Positions 45,136 to 56,472 of a DNA stretch of 64,000 nucleotides are shown here, piece after piece. Below the pieces are notes generated by a model that was given only the letters and a program-made list of their open reading frames with translations, was not told the origin of the DNA and searched no databases. Position numbers and translations under genes: made by a program. This DNA comes from Cheiracanthium punctorium (Eukaryota > Arthropoda > Arachnida > Araneae > Cheiracanthiidae). The stretch is from assembly GCA_038373885.1 (NCBI GenBank), contig JAWZYV010002491.1, positions 372,001-436,000 of the forward strand, read 5' to 3'. Position 1 is the stretch's first letter. Each line of letters starts with the position of its first letter.

Positions 45136-45355
45136 AACGTAACGATCTACTCTTAATCTCTGTTGCTTAACCAGTTTTTTTTGTTTTTTGTTTTTTAAGC
45201 GTGAAAATCTTGCCCCATTTCTTCAGTCACTTGAAGAGTAGGTAAAATAAAACAAAACAAAATAAGTGGAATATAATCTTTGGAATATTAATGTTTTAAA
45301 CACGCACCTTTGTAAAACAATCAAGTGCGGCTCTTAAAATGTCTCATTCACTGTA

Positions 45356-45567
45356 CACACTCCAAAAAAAGTGTTCGAGCAAGAGAGAAATTTCCTATTT
45401 TAGATTTTCGAATAATAATTGAGTTTTTGAAAAAGGCACAACTTGATAGAAATATGAATAGTCATATTTATACATAGCCTAATACATATTCTATGCTAAA
45501 TAATTTTAATATACGAAACCTACGTAGGGAATTTTCTCTCTTGCTCGAATACTTTTTTTGGAGGGTG
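45356..45567. mobile_element. TA-flanked MITE with ~40-bp TIRs
   Basis: CACACTCCAAAAAAAGTGTT and its inverse (…AATACTTTTTTTGGAGGGTG) pair for about 40 bp, including GAGCAAGAGAGAAA. TA flanks both ends (45354-45355 and 45568-45569), as expected for Tc1/mariner targets. 212 bp, non-coding. Confidence 0.82.
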
Positions 45568-45569
45568 TA

Positions 45570-46765
45570 CAAAAACGATGATTGAACTTAAAACCAAGCA
45601 AGGAATGACCTACAACGTGAGATTTTAAGCCACGACCGAAGGATGTGATACCCCAGCGATAAATTGATCAACAGAAGTTCGTGCTTCCCTGCGAGTTTAT
45701 TTAAAATTAATCAAAACTCTTCGGGGAACTCTTAGATAAATCCGGTGATAGTTTTTTATAATTGAAATTTTTCGATATTTATCGGAAAACAAAATCAAAG
45801 GACTTGTCTTCACTTATCCATATATAAGACGGTCAGTGAAAGACGGAAGCTTTAATCGCTTAGCTTCAATGACGTCACTAACAGAGTGTCCGGAAATTAA
45901 AATGTATACACGGCTCCACAAAAATCGCTAAACATCGCTACAAAACTTTAAAGACTTGGTTGTATTATCAGCTTAAAAATGTCCTTACTTTACTAATGTC
46001 GAAAGTATTTTCTTAAAAAATCATGCTGTATTAGTTAACATCAAGGCGAGTAATTTCGCCAAACCGTAGAATATTAGGGGGAAAATTATTAAACAACCGG
46101 GAATGTTAATATGGCTGGGTTGAAATAGCTTCATAGTGCAATGAACACAAAAATTCACTTGACGATAACGAAAACAAATTTTATGTATAATATAATAGAA
46201 TTAGCTTATACAGACATACAAAAACATTTATGTTTTTTCTTAATAATTATATAATTATAAGGACAATAATCAAAATAATGTAATTAAAAAATTTATCATA
46301 GTAGTATATAAGCCAATATTCAAAATTTTTAGTTCCTTTATTTAAAAAATTCCAGCATCATACAAAAAATGGATATAACTATTTAATTATGCATTAAAAA
46401 CACAGAAAAAAACCTAAAATAAAATTTGTGGGCCCGTGTTCCTTCTCAACGCTAATAAAAATCAAAGTACTACATACTATTCGTTTCTAAAAACTTGTCC
46501 TAATCATCTACATGAGCTAAAAAAATCTCAAAAGATCCTATAAATTATATATTACTTCACAGTATACAATGAATTATTAGAAAAACCAAAAAAAAAATCT
46601 CATCAGAACAAAGAAATGTGCTGTCTGTAAAGACAGAACGAAAAATTCGAGCAGCATAAATTTAAAAAAGAGACTGTATCACTTAAGAAACAAAGGTTTT
46701 TCATGCACCGAATACCGATTCCCAAGAATATAGATCAAGATGTCTTGCTGTTACCAGTAGATAAA
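45570..46765. other. AT-rich; diverged repeat R body at 46430-46700
   Basis: 46430-46700 resembles 23097-23480 with many changes (GTGTTCCTTCTCAACG, CACAGTATACAATGAATT and AAATGTGCTGTCTGTAAA blocks). The rest has no recognised content. Confidence 0.45.
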
Positions 46766-46916
46766 ATACAAATAGATAGCCCGTGTGTGATAGTAATTAA
46801 GAATTGGTACAATAAAGTGGATGAATACTTTACTGTGCATAAAAACCACAGATACCTTTTTCGAAAGGAAGGCACTTGACCATTGGTCACTCGCCACGAC
46901 TAATCCCAGCACCTCT

Positions 46917-47588
46917 TACAAATAGAAAGACTAACAATTCATGCTTTGACGTCATTACAAGGCCTATTAAATCGAAATCATCACAGTTTTAATTTCGCAA
47001 AATAAACTATTTAAATTTTCTGTTGAATGCTACAAATATTAGAAAATATCTTAAATTAAACATTAAAATTAAGGCCGACCGGATTGTATGGTGGGTAAAG
47101 TACCGTACTACGGTTTCGGTTTCAACTCCCGGGGGTCGAGGTTCGATCCCCGACTGGGCGTGAATGTCATGTGTCCGTCCCTTCACAGGGGTTTACGTTG
47201 GTCCACCTACTAGGCGCCCCCATAATAAAGTGGCCAACAATTCCGGACAGTTGTAGCCAAAAGCCTTCCAAGGCAGCGGCCGGCCATTGGAAAACAAACA
47301 AACAAAAAATAAAACATTAAAATTAAAATACCTTTCTAATACAAAATTATTCATTGTGAGCTATTTTCTTATCATATTATCTAATTAGTTATGCTTAAAT
47401 ACTGTCATTTGTCGTAAAATTATATTTATTATCTCAAATTATTAAAATATTGCAATTCATGGGTAAATTCTCCAGACATGTTATTGGTTTTATTTTCTGA
47501 AAATTAAACTTTTGGGTGTAGGCCTAATGATGACATCAAAGTTTGGTGACGTAGAATATCTCAGGCTTTCTATATCTAGGAGGTATTG
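46917..47588. mobile_element. CAACACC MITE with SINE inside, TSD CTAATCC/CTAAGGC
   Basis: Runs CAGCACCTCTTAC to CTAGGAGGTATTG. The flanking 7-mers differ at two positions. Repeat R copy 1 has CTAAGGC once at the equivalent place (about 22895-22901). The SINE at 47073-47311 splits its centre. Confidence 0.82.
47073..47311 (+). repeat. tRNA-derived SINE, complete, with 15-bp TSD
   Basis: Flanked by AAACATTAAAATTAA (47058-47072 and 47312-47326). GTATGGTGGGTAAAGTAC fits an A box and GAGGTTCGATCCCCGAC a B box. The tail is AACAAACAAACAAAAAAT. The body (GTCCGTCCCTTCACAGGGG) links it to 22861-23060 and 39413-39530. Such elements are copied by LINE enzymes. Confidence 0.88.
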
Positions 47589-48100
47589 CTAAGGCCTTAA
47601 GTACTGGTCACTTCAGTGTGTAGGCACTTATTATGTGGACCAGCATTGAGTAGCCCCTTCCCTGTTTTGCCCGTCCGCCGTACGGGCAACCTGATTTCTA
47701 TTTAGCTTTCACTGTTTCGCCCGTATCTTTTCTATTTTTACTAAAAAATTATTCCTGTAGATGTTTTGTAAGAAAACAATTGAATTGTAATCGAAAATAA
47801 AGTAATTGTAATATTTTACTTGTAAATGTGACTTCCTTGTTTGGCGGTCATGTAGGGGAAAAAAAACAACTTGTAGGGAAAATAGATTATTTTCAATAAA
47901 GAAAAAAAAATTGTAATAAATGCTTAAAAATATTAGAAATGTTAATTTTAATAACATATAAATGTAAAATGTACAAAAAAATGCTGTACAAAAATGTGAC
48001 ATTTTTGGGACCGAAATCTGGAAAAAATGAAACTGTTAAGGCATTAATATGAAAGGATGGACGAATTATTTTTGTTTGCTTTCCACGCCGGGGATCGTAC

Positions 48101-48776
48101 CAACACCACCTACATACAGCAGTCCCGAGAACACAAGCTTTTACTGTTGTTGTGTGTGTTAAGGCAAACCTGCACGCGGGGTATCTGCCTAGGACGGTGG
48201 TGCCTTGGTAGGAGGACTTCCTGACGGGTTCTAACGCGTATTCACGTTACATCTGGAGAAAACCTACCAAAACTCCAGACTGTTAGATCGACAGCCGCGC
48301 GATGGGACCCGAACCCGGGACCTTCACACATCGGCCGTCTACCATTTTCAGTGTCATAACCACTGTGCCATGGTGAGGCCACAAGCTTTTGCATAATCAC
48401 TAGATCGTCTAAACCAATGTCATCACAGTTTTTCTTTCACAAAGTAAAACTGTTTAAAATTCGGGTGAATGATACAAATTTTAGAAAATATCTTAAGTTG
48501 AAGATAAAAATCGAAATACATTTCTGATAAAAAATGATTTATTATGATCAATTTCTATATCATATTATATAATTGGAGATAGGAAATTTAATTTTAAGGC
48601 AAATAGGAAATTTTAACTATCTTAAATCATTAAAATGTTTTATTCGGGAGCAAACTCACCACATACTTTGAACAGTTTTACTTTGTGAAAATAAATGTGT
48701 GATGACGTCATTTAAGTGGGCATAGTGGTTACGTAAAATTTTCTGTTCTCAGGCATTGTATATCTAGGGTGTGTTG
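48101..48776. mobile_element. CAACACC MITE with SINE inside, TSD ATCGTAC/ATCGAAC
   Basis: Runs CAACACCACCTACATAC to CTAGGGTGTGTTG, flanked by 7-mers with one mismatch (48094-48100 and 48777-48783). The empty site in repeat R copy 1 reads GGGATCGAACCC. A second SINE (48143-48379) sits in its left arm. Confidence 0.85.
48143..48379 (-). repeat. tRNA-derived SINE of a second family, 11-bp TSD
   Basis: CACAAGCTTTT flanks both sides (48132-48142 and 48380-48390). On the minus strand CATGGCACAGTGGTTATG fits an A box and CGGGTTCGGGTCCC a B box. The body differs from the SINE at 47073. Confidence 0.85.
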
Positions 48777-48831
48777 ATCGAACCCTGATCCTTCTTGAGG
48801 TTGAATGGTTTTAGGCTAGCCAGTACACAAC

Positions 48832-49244
48832 CACTGCTACGTCACAAAGCCTCTACGTCATCAGTTGGCCTTCTAAAGGTGACGTCATCACAGATTAAAT
48901 TTCATAAAGTAAAACTATTCGAAATTCCTGGTGAATTTACTCTCTCATAACAACATTTTAATGAATTGAGGTAGAAAAATTAATTTTATAAAAAAGAGCA
49001 GGTTTTAACTGTAACTAATTATATAATGTAATAAGGGAGTAAATCACAATGAATTGTTTTGTGTCACGAACGTATTTTAATTTTTATCTTTCACTTAAGA
49101 TACTTTTTAATATTTATAGCATTCACCAGAAATCTGAATTAGTTTTACTTTCTGAGAACGAAAGTGTGGTGACGTCATTACTTGAGGACCTGATGATGGC
49201 GTCAAAGCTTCAGCGCTCAGGCTTTCTGTATCTAGGAGGCAGTG
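48832..49244. mobile_element. CAACACC MITE variant, TSD ACACAAC
   Basis: The ends are CACTGCTACGTCAC and TAGGAGGCAGTG (changed but still inverted). Perfect ACACAAC flanks at 48825-48831 and 49245-49251. Repeat R copy 1 has GTACATAACCCGGG undisturbed at this place. Two TGACGTCA octamers are present. Confidence 0.87.
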
Positions 49245-49830
49245 ACACAACCCGGGAAGTCAAAAATCACAGACTAAAACTTAAAATTTGTAGACCCATG
49301 TTCCTTGTTCACGTTAATAGAATCAAAGTATTAGATACTTTAAAACCTAATCGTAATGATAAACCCAAACAAGTTTTCGAGAATGGACATGCAATTTTTT
49401 CTAATTTCTGAAAATGTGAAATTTATGTATTGTTTAAAAGAACAACTCAAATAATGGTAATATTGCTCTTTTTAGTTACATTCCAATTTTTTTTTATAAA
49501 GAGCGGCTTGATAACTAAATTACACCTAGTCATCTGCAAAAGAAAAAATCACGTAAGATCCTATCAAATGTTTAATCACTTTACAGTATACAATTAATTC
49601 TTAACAGAAAAAAATCTCAGCAGAGCTAAGAAATGTGCTGTCTATAAAATAATCCGAAAAATCCGAGTTAACGTAGATTTGAATGCACATTTTAATATTA
49701 AATAAAAAATGTTTCGGTTCGGTGGCTCGCTAAGGCCTGTCCAAGAGCCCCGATAACCCGATATTGCCGGCAGGCAGAAATCGAGCAGTGAAGGATCGAC
49801 AATGTAAGGAGCGTGCTATTGCTACTACTG

Positions 49831-50388
49831 TGTGCATAAACTGCAATTTTCTTACAAATTTGTAGTCTCAAAAGATTTTTTTATGAGAGAGACGGTAACA
49901 CATTTCAGAACCAACATCTATAAACAGTTTAATTTCAATATTTCAGAGTTAGAGATTTTATAAATGAGTAATAATACTTTATGGTTTATGCATGTACTAA
50001 ACAAAATCTTACAGGAAGTAATAATAAATAAAATTGTATTATGGTAACACATAACTTAGTGTAACATTTTGCTTTGTTGTACATTTTGTTTAGATAAAAT
50101 TATTTTTTAAATGTTAGCTATACTGAAAAGAAATTTTCTGTATCTGTACCTGTTGTATACTACATGATCCAAATTTTATGGAGGAAAGTACTTTTATACA
50201 CTAAAATAAGTATCATTAGTAACCTCACCGACTTAAAAAATGTCACCAGTTTAGTAGCCATTTTCTCAATTTTAGTTCCCAAAATAGTCACATTTTTTAA
50301 TGATTTTGTAGTTAAGAAATAAACATGCTTAATTTAGCTTCATTTAAGAAGGACTGAATAAAATGATAAATTTAAAAACTTCATGCGT

Positions 50389-50443
<55 letters not shown>

Positions 50444-51286
50444 AGATATAATACATTTATTTTTATAGCACGATTAAAAAAACAGATTATAATGTTTGCT
50501 GAAAGCTCAATAGCAACTTAAAAAAAAAAGGGAGTTGACAAAAACCAACACCAGATTTTCAAATTAGTCGCCTGGAGTAAGATACAAGTAGCCAAAACTT
50601 GAAATCAGTATGAAAATGTCGCTTTTTGGTTCAAAAAGACGCCTAATCTTTAAATTAGTTGCAAAATTGTAAAAAATTAATGTAAATTATAAAAATTTTA
50701 AGATTAAAATTCATAATTCTGTACATTGTGGGGGTTATATACTGTCATATACAAAGTGGAGGTTCCACTGTCGACGTAGTAAACATTTTTATAGCATAAT
50801 GAACTCGTTTGTATTATTTTAGTTTTTAGTACTAAAATATTTGAAAGCACAATATGAACTTCTCCCCTAACACCCCCCCCCGCCTAAAAAATGTGACAGT
50901 GTGCCCGGGTAAAACCGGGTGCCCGGAACTTATATCCCCTAGCACTTCTACAGAGTATGAATGTGAAACAATATTATTTAATTAAAATAACGAAATTTTA
51001 TGCCAACACTACGAAATATATACAGGCCCATTGCTGCCAAATAGTGCTTGCCCGGTACATTTTAAGCAGTACCACGCCGTTAACTTTTCTGTGCATGTCA
51101 TAGACACATGTCAGTTCGCCGTTACTAGTTATGTACTGGCGCATATGCACTTTTCAGACACTGTTAATCCAGTGTTTTCCAGCCGATGGCAATCTACCTT
51201 GCTCCCGGTATACGGCCCTTGGCAGCACGACGGGTACCCGGCCGTCATTTTGCGGGCAGTAGTGTGTTTGCTGGGGAGATGTTGGT
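49831..51286. other. AT-rich DNA with long (TA)n, no gene
   Basis: Holds the microsatellite at 50391-50438. 51031-51286 has higher GC but no recognised domain. Confidence 0.45.
50391..50438. repeat. (TA)n microsatellite
   Basis: About 24 uninterrupted TA units. Confidence 0.95.
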
Positions 51287-51352
51287 TCTACAGAACTGCA
51301 GAGAGTGGAATTTTGCTCAGTTCGTTAATCCTAATGAGCTGGATATCTTTTA

Positions 51353-52917
51353 TCTATATAAATAAAACAATGTGTAAACTGTCCGTTAGTTTTTCTGTCT
51401 GTCTGTCTGTCTGCACCTCGCGTATCTCTGAAACGGGTGATCGTAGACCTACCAAATTTTGTACGGAAATTCTCCAAGACGGGTCTCGACACACCCCGAG
51501 GCGATTTTTTTGAAATTTGAATTGGAAAATGTTTTATTTTATGTTTTGTCCGATTTTCAGCGATTTTTTTTGCGTAATACATAATAACGCCGGTAATTGC
51601 ACTCGCAAGAAAACGATACTTACATCATCGTATAGAGGAGAAAATTTTCTTTTAAAAACTGTCTGTTTGGACTGTGTAACATAATTTGCAGATTTTTGGG
51701 AATTTTTCAAATAAAATTAAATTTGACGCTGACTTTCGTAAAATATTTTTAAAACTGCTGCATCTTGAATTCTATCTGTCATAACTTTTTTATATTTCGG
51801 CAAAAGACGGAGCGCACAATTCGTCCACTTTTAAAAGAAGAACGGAGGAAAAATATAAATTAGCAGAATTTTTACGAATTTTTAAGTAAAGAAGGATTTT
51901 TATTTCAGTAGCACCTGCTTATAAATTTCGGTTTGATATCTTGCGGTTTGGTTGTTATGGATACAGTAACAAAGATTTAAATTGCCAGTTGAAAAAAATA
52001 AATAAAAACGGGTCCCGCGCTACATCTCTAGGGATGGACGCGAGACGACTTTTTTGCGAGACGAGACAGAGATCTACAGCTTTTTTGCGAGACGAGACAC
52101 ACATTTTTAACATTACGATATAGGGATTTTTGCGAGACGAGACAAAGCTTTTAGGCTATTTTGCGAGACTCCTATTTTTCGTCTCGCGTCCATCCCTATA
52201 TATCTCGAAGCGATTTTTTGCGAAATTCGAATTAAAACATCTGTTGTTTATTGCCTTAATTCGCCAAATACTACTGTTATTGTACAACTAAATGTCAAAG
52301 CCCGTTGTGATTCAAACTTCTGAAAACGTGAAAAAAGTTTCTCATTCTAAAGATTTCGTTTTGTGTACATAGTTATTCTTATGTCCAAGCAGACGATTTC
52401 TTTGTTTGGCTCGATTTCCTTTTATAAATACTGGATTTACTTGTGAGAAGAAAAATTAAATAAAGTCTGCATAATCTAGAAAAACAATTTTAAAGCTTTT
52501 ATAAATAGCGCAGTCTTATCTCTTATCTCTTTTATTTTTGTAAAGGGTTGCAAGAGAGGGTGACGTATTTTTAAAATAAAAAAAAATGTCCATTTCATGT
52601 AGAGTCTGAGTTATTTAACGCTAAAACGTGAACCTAAGAGACAGCATGTCTGCGGAAATAAGACATTTTGAAAGTGGGAAGTTCACTGCAAACGGTCCAT
52701 TTTCCCTTTTTTGATACCGAATGACGCTGACATAGTTTTTTTTTTGTGTGTCATTATATTGCAATGATCTCAGGTTATTACATATATGACACAAATTTTA
52801 AGTCAAGAGTGAAATAATTTTGCTTTTTCTAGATTCCACATCACTGGAATTAATTCGAATTACACATGTGTGGAAATTTTTCGTTTCCTACCGTGAGAAG
52901 AACGGGCACGCAGCTAG
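51353..52917 (+). mobile_element. Non-autonomous Helitron
   Basis: Starts TCTATATAAATAAAAC and ends CGGGCACGCAGCTAG, between host A (51352) and T (52918), with no TIR and no duplication. TC...CTRR between A and T is the Helitron signature. Module M copy 1 continues undisturbed across the site (about 25973). No Rep-helicase frame is present. (TCTG)n is at 51394-51414. A hAT-type MITE has inserted at 52029-52198. Confidence 0.82.
52029..52198. mobile_element. hAT-type MITE, TAGGGATGGACGCGAGACGA ends
   Basis: Inverted ends TAGGGATGGACGCGAGACGA and TCGTCTCGCGTCCATCCCTA. Flanks TACATCTC and TATATCTC form an 8-bp duplication with one mismatch. The inside is made of TTTTGCGAGACGAGACA-like repeats. 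Confidence 0.85.
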
Positions 52918-53672
52918 TATTATATATTATAAAACCAAGAAAACATATAATTCGGTTAATGCTGTCTTACAGCAATAGGATGTACATTATGGAACAAGGC
53001 TATTTAATTAAAAATGTATGTATATTAAATGTGTAAGGTTGAGTGTTTGAGAAGTGTTTAATTTTATTATAAATGGAAAATGTGGTTTTCGTATTTCGTT
53101 TGTGGGAGTTTAAATTGCATTATTAGGGTGCACATGCTGTTCAGATTTTAGATTACTTTGAAAAAAAAATTTTTATATACCTGATATGATGGAGAAATGA
53201 TTTGCAGAATTAAATTTACAATTAAAAGGCGTTGTGCATTACCACAGGTTTATTAATTAAAACAATCCCGTTGTAAGAAATTATGACGACGTGAGATACT
53301 TAAAAACTGCTTGTTTTAAAACAACTATTAAGAATAAGCATATTAAAAATAACAGCTGGTGGCGGCAAGAAAACAAGGACAGTAGAATTAACTTGGAATG
53401 ACGAAAAAGAGCATGCCAACATACAACAGAATATTGGCGAGAACATAAACATGGGCGAGATAAACACCGCTAATTACAGTGCAACGATAAAATACAGACC
53501 AACTAAATTAAAATTAATGAAACCGCGAACAAGTAATTTTAAAAAGAGATGCGGAGCATCAAAAATAAGTTACGCCAAAAAGGTGACAAGAGAGGAGGAA
53601 TCAAATTGAGTTGCGATTGCAAACCTGACGTAGCCGGAATCTATTTTTAGGCTAGAACGACTCCCAATTTAC

Positions 53673-54250
53673 CCCTAATAGCATGGAACGTCACAATGTG
53701 GTCGCCGTGACGTACCCGTGAGTCCCATAGTTCTCAGTCACACTGATGACCATGAGTGACGTCAACTGGAAGTCACAGTGTGACTTGCCAGTGACAGTAG
53801 CTTGTGACTTCTTTTGACGTCAACGTGACGGATCGTTTGTGATGTCTTGCCAGATTTTGCGACTTTTCGCAATTTTTTCTACTTTTGAAAGCACATGCGA
53901 CTAATTTTTTATGACTTTGAGATATTGCTAGTTTTTTGCTACTTTTTCCTGATTTTGTAAATTTTAAGTTATTTTGCGAATTTCTCAAAAAAAAAGTTTT
54001 TTTTCTGTTTTAAATCAGTGGAACGTTTAAGTCACAGTGCTGTGAACGTGACGGTTATGTAACGTCGCATTGAAGTCACAATATTGTCACCATGAAGTCA
54101 CAGGGTGACTTCATGGTGACGTCACGTTATGACGTTACCGCAGAAGGACATTAGACAGTCAAGGCGACATATTTGTGACTCATTCGCGACGTCCCGTGAG
54201 GGTCTTGCACGTCGCAGCGACTTCACATTTAGGACAATGTGCTATTAGGG
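53673..54250. mobile_element. CCCTAATAGCA element rich in GTGAC/GTCAC repeats
   Basis: Ends CCCTAATAGCA and TGCTATTAGGG are inverted. The flank is AC on each side. The homologous site at about 26735 (CAATTTACTGTGGC) lacks it, so it is an insertion of 578 bp. The interior is a patchwork of GTGAC, GTCAC and TGACGTCA motifs at both sides of an AT-rich centre, with no coding potential. I do not know the superfamily. Confidence 0.78.
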
Positions 54251-54864
54251 ACTGCGACACAAACCTAATAAACACTATTGTACGAGACAAACGGAATGAC
54301 TGTAGGAAAACCGAAGTGAGGTAAATCGACAACAGATAAATGAATTAGAATACATGATTTTAAACAGATTAAATTTAAGAAACACATCAACGTTAAATCA
54401 ACTTCAATCTCAACACTTAAAATATGCATTTTTCACTTTACCAATAGAAAAATATAAGGAAATGATTACCTTTGAAGAATTCTCTACTTTCGTTGGAATT
54501 TCTAGCGTGTGCATGAATTTCCTCCTCAAAAAAATAATATTCCCCGCTTCAGTAAACGTAAAGTACTTGAAACTCAGACGCCATTTCAACAAACTACCCT
54601 GGTGAAATAAATTAAGAGAATATGCATATTTTATCGAATTTTATGAAAAGAACTGAACTGAATCTAAAACCACTGCTTCTAGATAAAAATGCAAATCTTT
54701 TACGTCAAATACGGAAGCGTACCCGTGTGTTTAGGCGGAACCAGTAGAGAAACAGGCTTTATAAGCGCGCGTAAGTTAAGACGCATTTCGCTCGCTAACA
54801 CGCCTGGCGAATTTCTTGGTGTTGTTTTGCAGCAATCGGTTAATTTCAAATTGTAACAGTAAAA

Positions 54865-55620
54865 ATGAGTGGCCACCAACATTTAGATGATGGAATGAGG
54901 TGGCAAATTGAGGGGAGGCTAGAAGCAGGCCAATCTCAAGTCCGCATTTATAGAAAGTTCAACCATTACCTCCTAGATATACAATGCCTGGGAACAGAAA
55001 CTCTTACGTTATCACAAGGTCCACTAAAATGACGTCATCGCACCTTTATTTTCGCGAAGTAAAACTATTCAAAGTTTGTGGTGACTTTACTCTCGCATAA
55101 AACATTTTAATGGTTTAAGATAGAAAATTTAATTTTACGACAAATAGGAAATTTTAATTACCTCTAATAATATAATATGATATTTAAATACATCATAATA
55201 AATTATTTTTTTATGAGAAAGGTATTTTAAGTTTTATCTTCAACTTTTGTAAAATTTTTGTCACTCAAAAGAAATTTGAAATAGTTTTACTTTGTGAAAG
55301 TAAAACTGTGATGACGTCATCTTAGGAGACCTAGTGACGACATAAAATGCTCTGCTCATAGGCCTTCTATATCTAGGATGTGTTGGTTCAACTTAACGCC
55401 CAACGCCGTGTGTAATTTATGTAAACAGTTCCAGGATACCGAATCCATCGAGAGAAAGTTTGGGCAAGGTCGTGCAAGGGCCATGACGGCCAGAGAGGAT
55501 CTCTATTTCTCCATTATTGAGAGGCATAACAGGAGTGCTACAGCTTCTCAGCTCTCTCGTCACTTATATGCAGCCACAGGAACCCGTGTATCAAGGGTGA
55601 TTGTGACTGCTTTATTTCAA
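54865..55620 (+). pseudogene. Tc1-type transposase N-terminal fragment, copy 2
   Basis: The ATG at 54865 starts SGHQHLDDGMRWQIEGRLEA and GQSQVRIYRKF. After the MITE at 54964-55385 the same protein continues from about 55393 with TPNAVCNLCKQFQDTESIER, KFGQGRARAMTAREDLYFSI and SQLSRHLYAATGTRVSRVIV. This is the DNA-binding half of a Tc1 transposase. Sequence then diverges and no catalytic residues follow. Confidence 0.82.
54964..55385. mobile_element. CAACACC MITE, TSD GTTCAAC
   Basis: 422 bp running CATTACCTCCTAGATATAC to CTAGGATGTGTTG, flanked by GTTCAAC on both sides (54957-54963 and 55386-55392). The paralogous Tc1 fragment (about 28468-28474) has GTTCAGT once and no MITE. Two TGACGTCA octamers. 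Confidence 0.9.
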
Positions 55621-55624
55621 ACTG

Positions 55625-56455
55625 TAAACTGCTTTATTTCAAGTATTAAATCACGCTGTGAGATCTGTATATCTGTAAGAGGAGACCGTGCCCCCTATTA
55701 ACCCATTTTTTTGTTTATTCTACCAACGCTGTTTCATACCTTCCGACTCCAATTAGTGTTACGCACGATCATGCGTGTGTATTACAATTATTGAATAGTT
55801 ATTTGTTTTGTATTGTATCAATGTATGTATATATCAAATTTCGTTAAAATCGGTCCAGTAGTTCTAGAGTTAGCGACCACAAGTCTGCAAATTCCTTTAA
55901 TTTCTTACACCAGTGTAGAAAAACCTGCTCCGTGATCAGTTTACTTAGTTTGAAACTAACCGCACTTAGTTTTGTATACGAACGCTCTAGTTTATAAACT
56001 GAATGCACTCAGTTTCGTTTACGAACACCTTAGATGGATACTCGCTGCACGAGTGTAGCTGGTTTGTTGGTTACGAATGCGGCGTATAACACCATACAAA
56101 TTAACCATACAAATATTCTGTAAACTTTAAAACTAAAAGTCATTGTCAAAGACGCATGGGATTATATTTAAAATGCCAACTTAGTTAAAGCCTGGTACAA
56201 TTTATGGCCATCTTCTCTACATTTAGAGACAAATGTCAACAAATGAAGATTCTGATACAGAAACCGATAAAATTCTCTTTGATGAAGGGTTAGAATTAAA
56301 GGAGAAATGTTTGAAATTCCTGGAATAACACGAATGTGTTACTGACCAGGAAGTTACGATGTTATATAATGTGCAAAAACAGTTCTAATTAAAGCATTCT
56401 AAATTTTTAAAGCAAACAACATTAGTAAAAACGTTTGTAAATAAATAATTTATGT
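55625..56455. other. No gene recognised
   Basis: 55840-55870 has a TCGTTAAAATCGGTCCAGTA-type segment common in arthropod repeats. Nothing else. Confidence 0.4.
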
Positions 56456-56472
56456 AAAAATTTCATTTGATG

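Larger units (their letters stand above)
46770..49830. repeat. Repeat R, copy 2, split by three MITEs
   Basis: Host segments 46770-46916, 47589-48100, 48777-48831 and 49245-49830 line up in order with 22790-23655. Between them sit three CAACACC MITEs, each flanked by its own 7-bp duplication. A further ~390 bp in 47650-48045 is absent from copy 1 and unidentified. Confidence 0.82.
51287..55620. repeat. Long duplicated module M, copy 2
   Basis: Collinear with 25911-28965, interrupted by the Helitron (51353-52917), the CCCTAATAGC element (53673-54250) and a CAACACC MITE (54964-55385). It lacks the ~1 kb block of copy 1 at the junction near 54385. Confidence 0.8.

Noticed and set aside
49049..49411. 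120-codon frame as a gene
   Set aside because: It runs from inside a MITE into repeat R across the 7-bp duplication; both parts are non-coding repeats.
51031..51513. 160-codon frame as a gene
   Set aside because: It crosses the boundary between module M and the Helitron and includes the TCTG repeat, so it is an accidental fusion.
53673..54250. CRISPR-like or satellite array because of the repeated GTGAC motifs
   Set aside because: Units are irregular in length and spacing, and the block has inverted ends and an empty paralogous site, so it is a transposable element.
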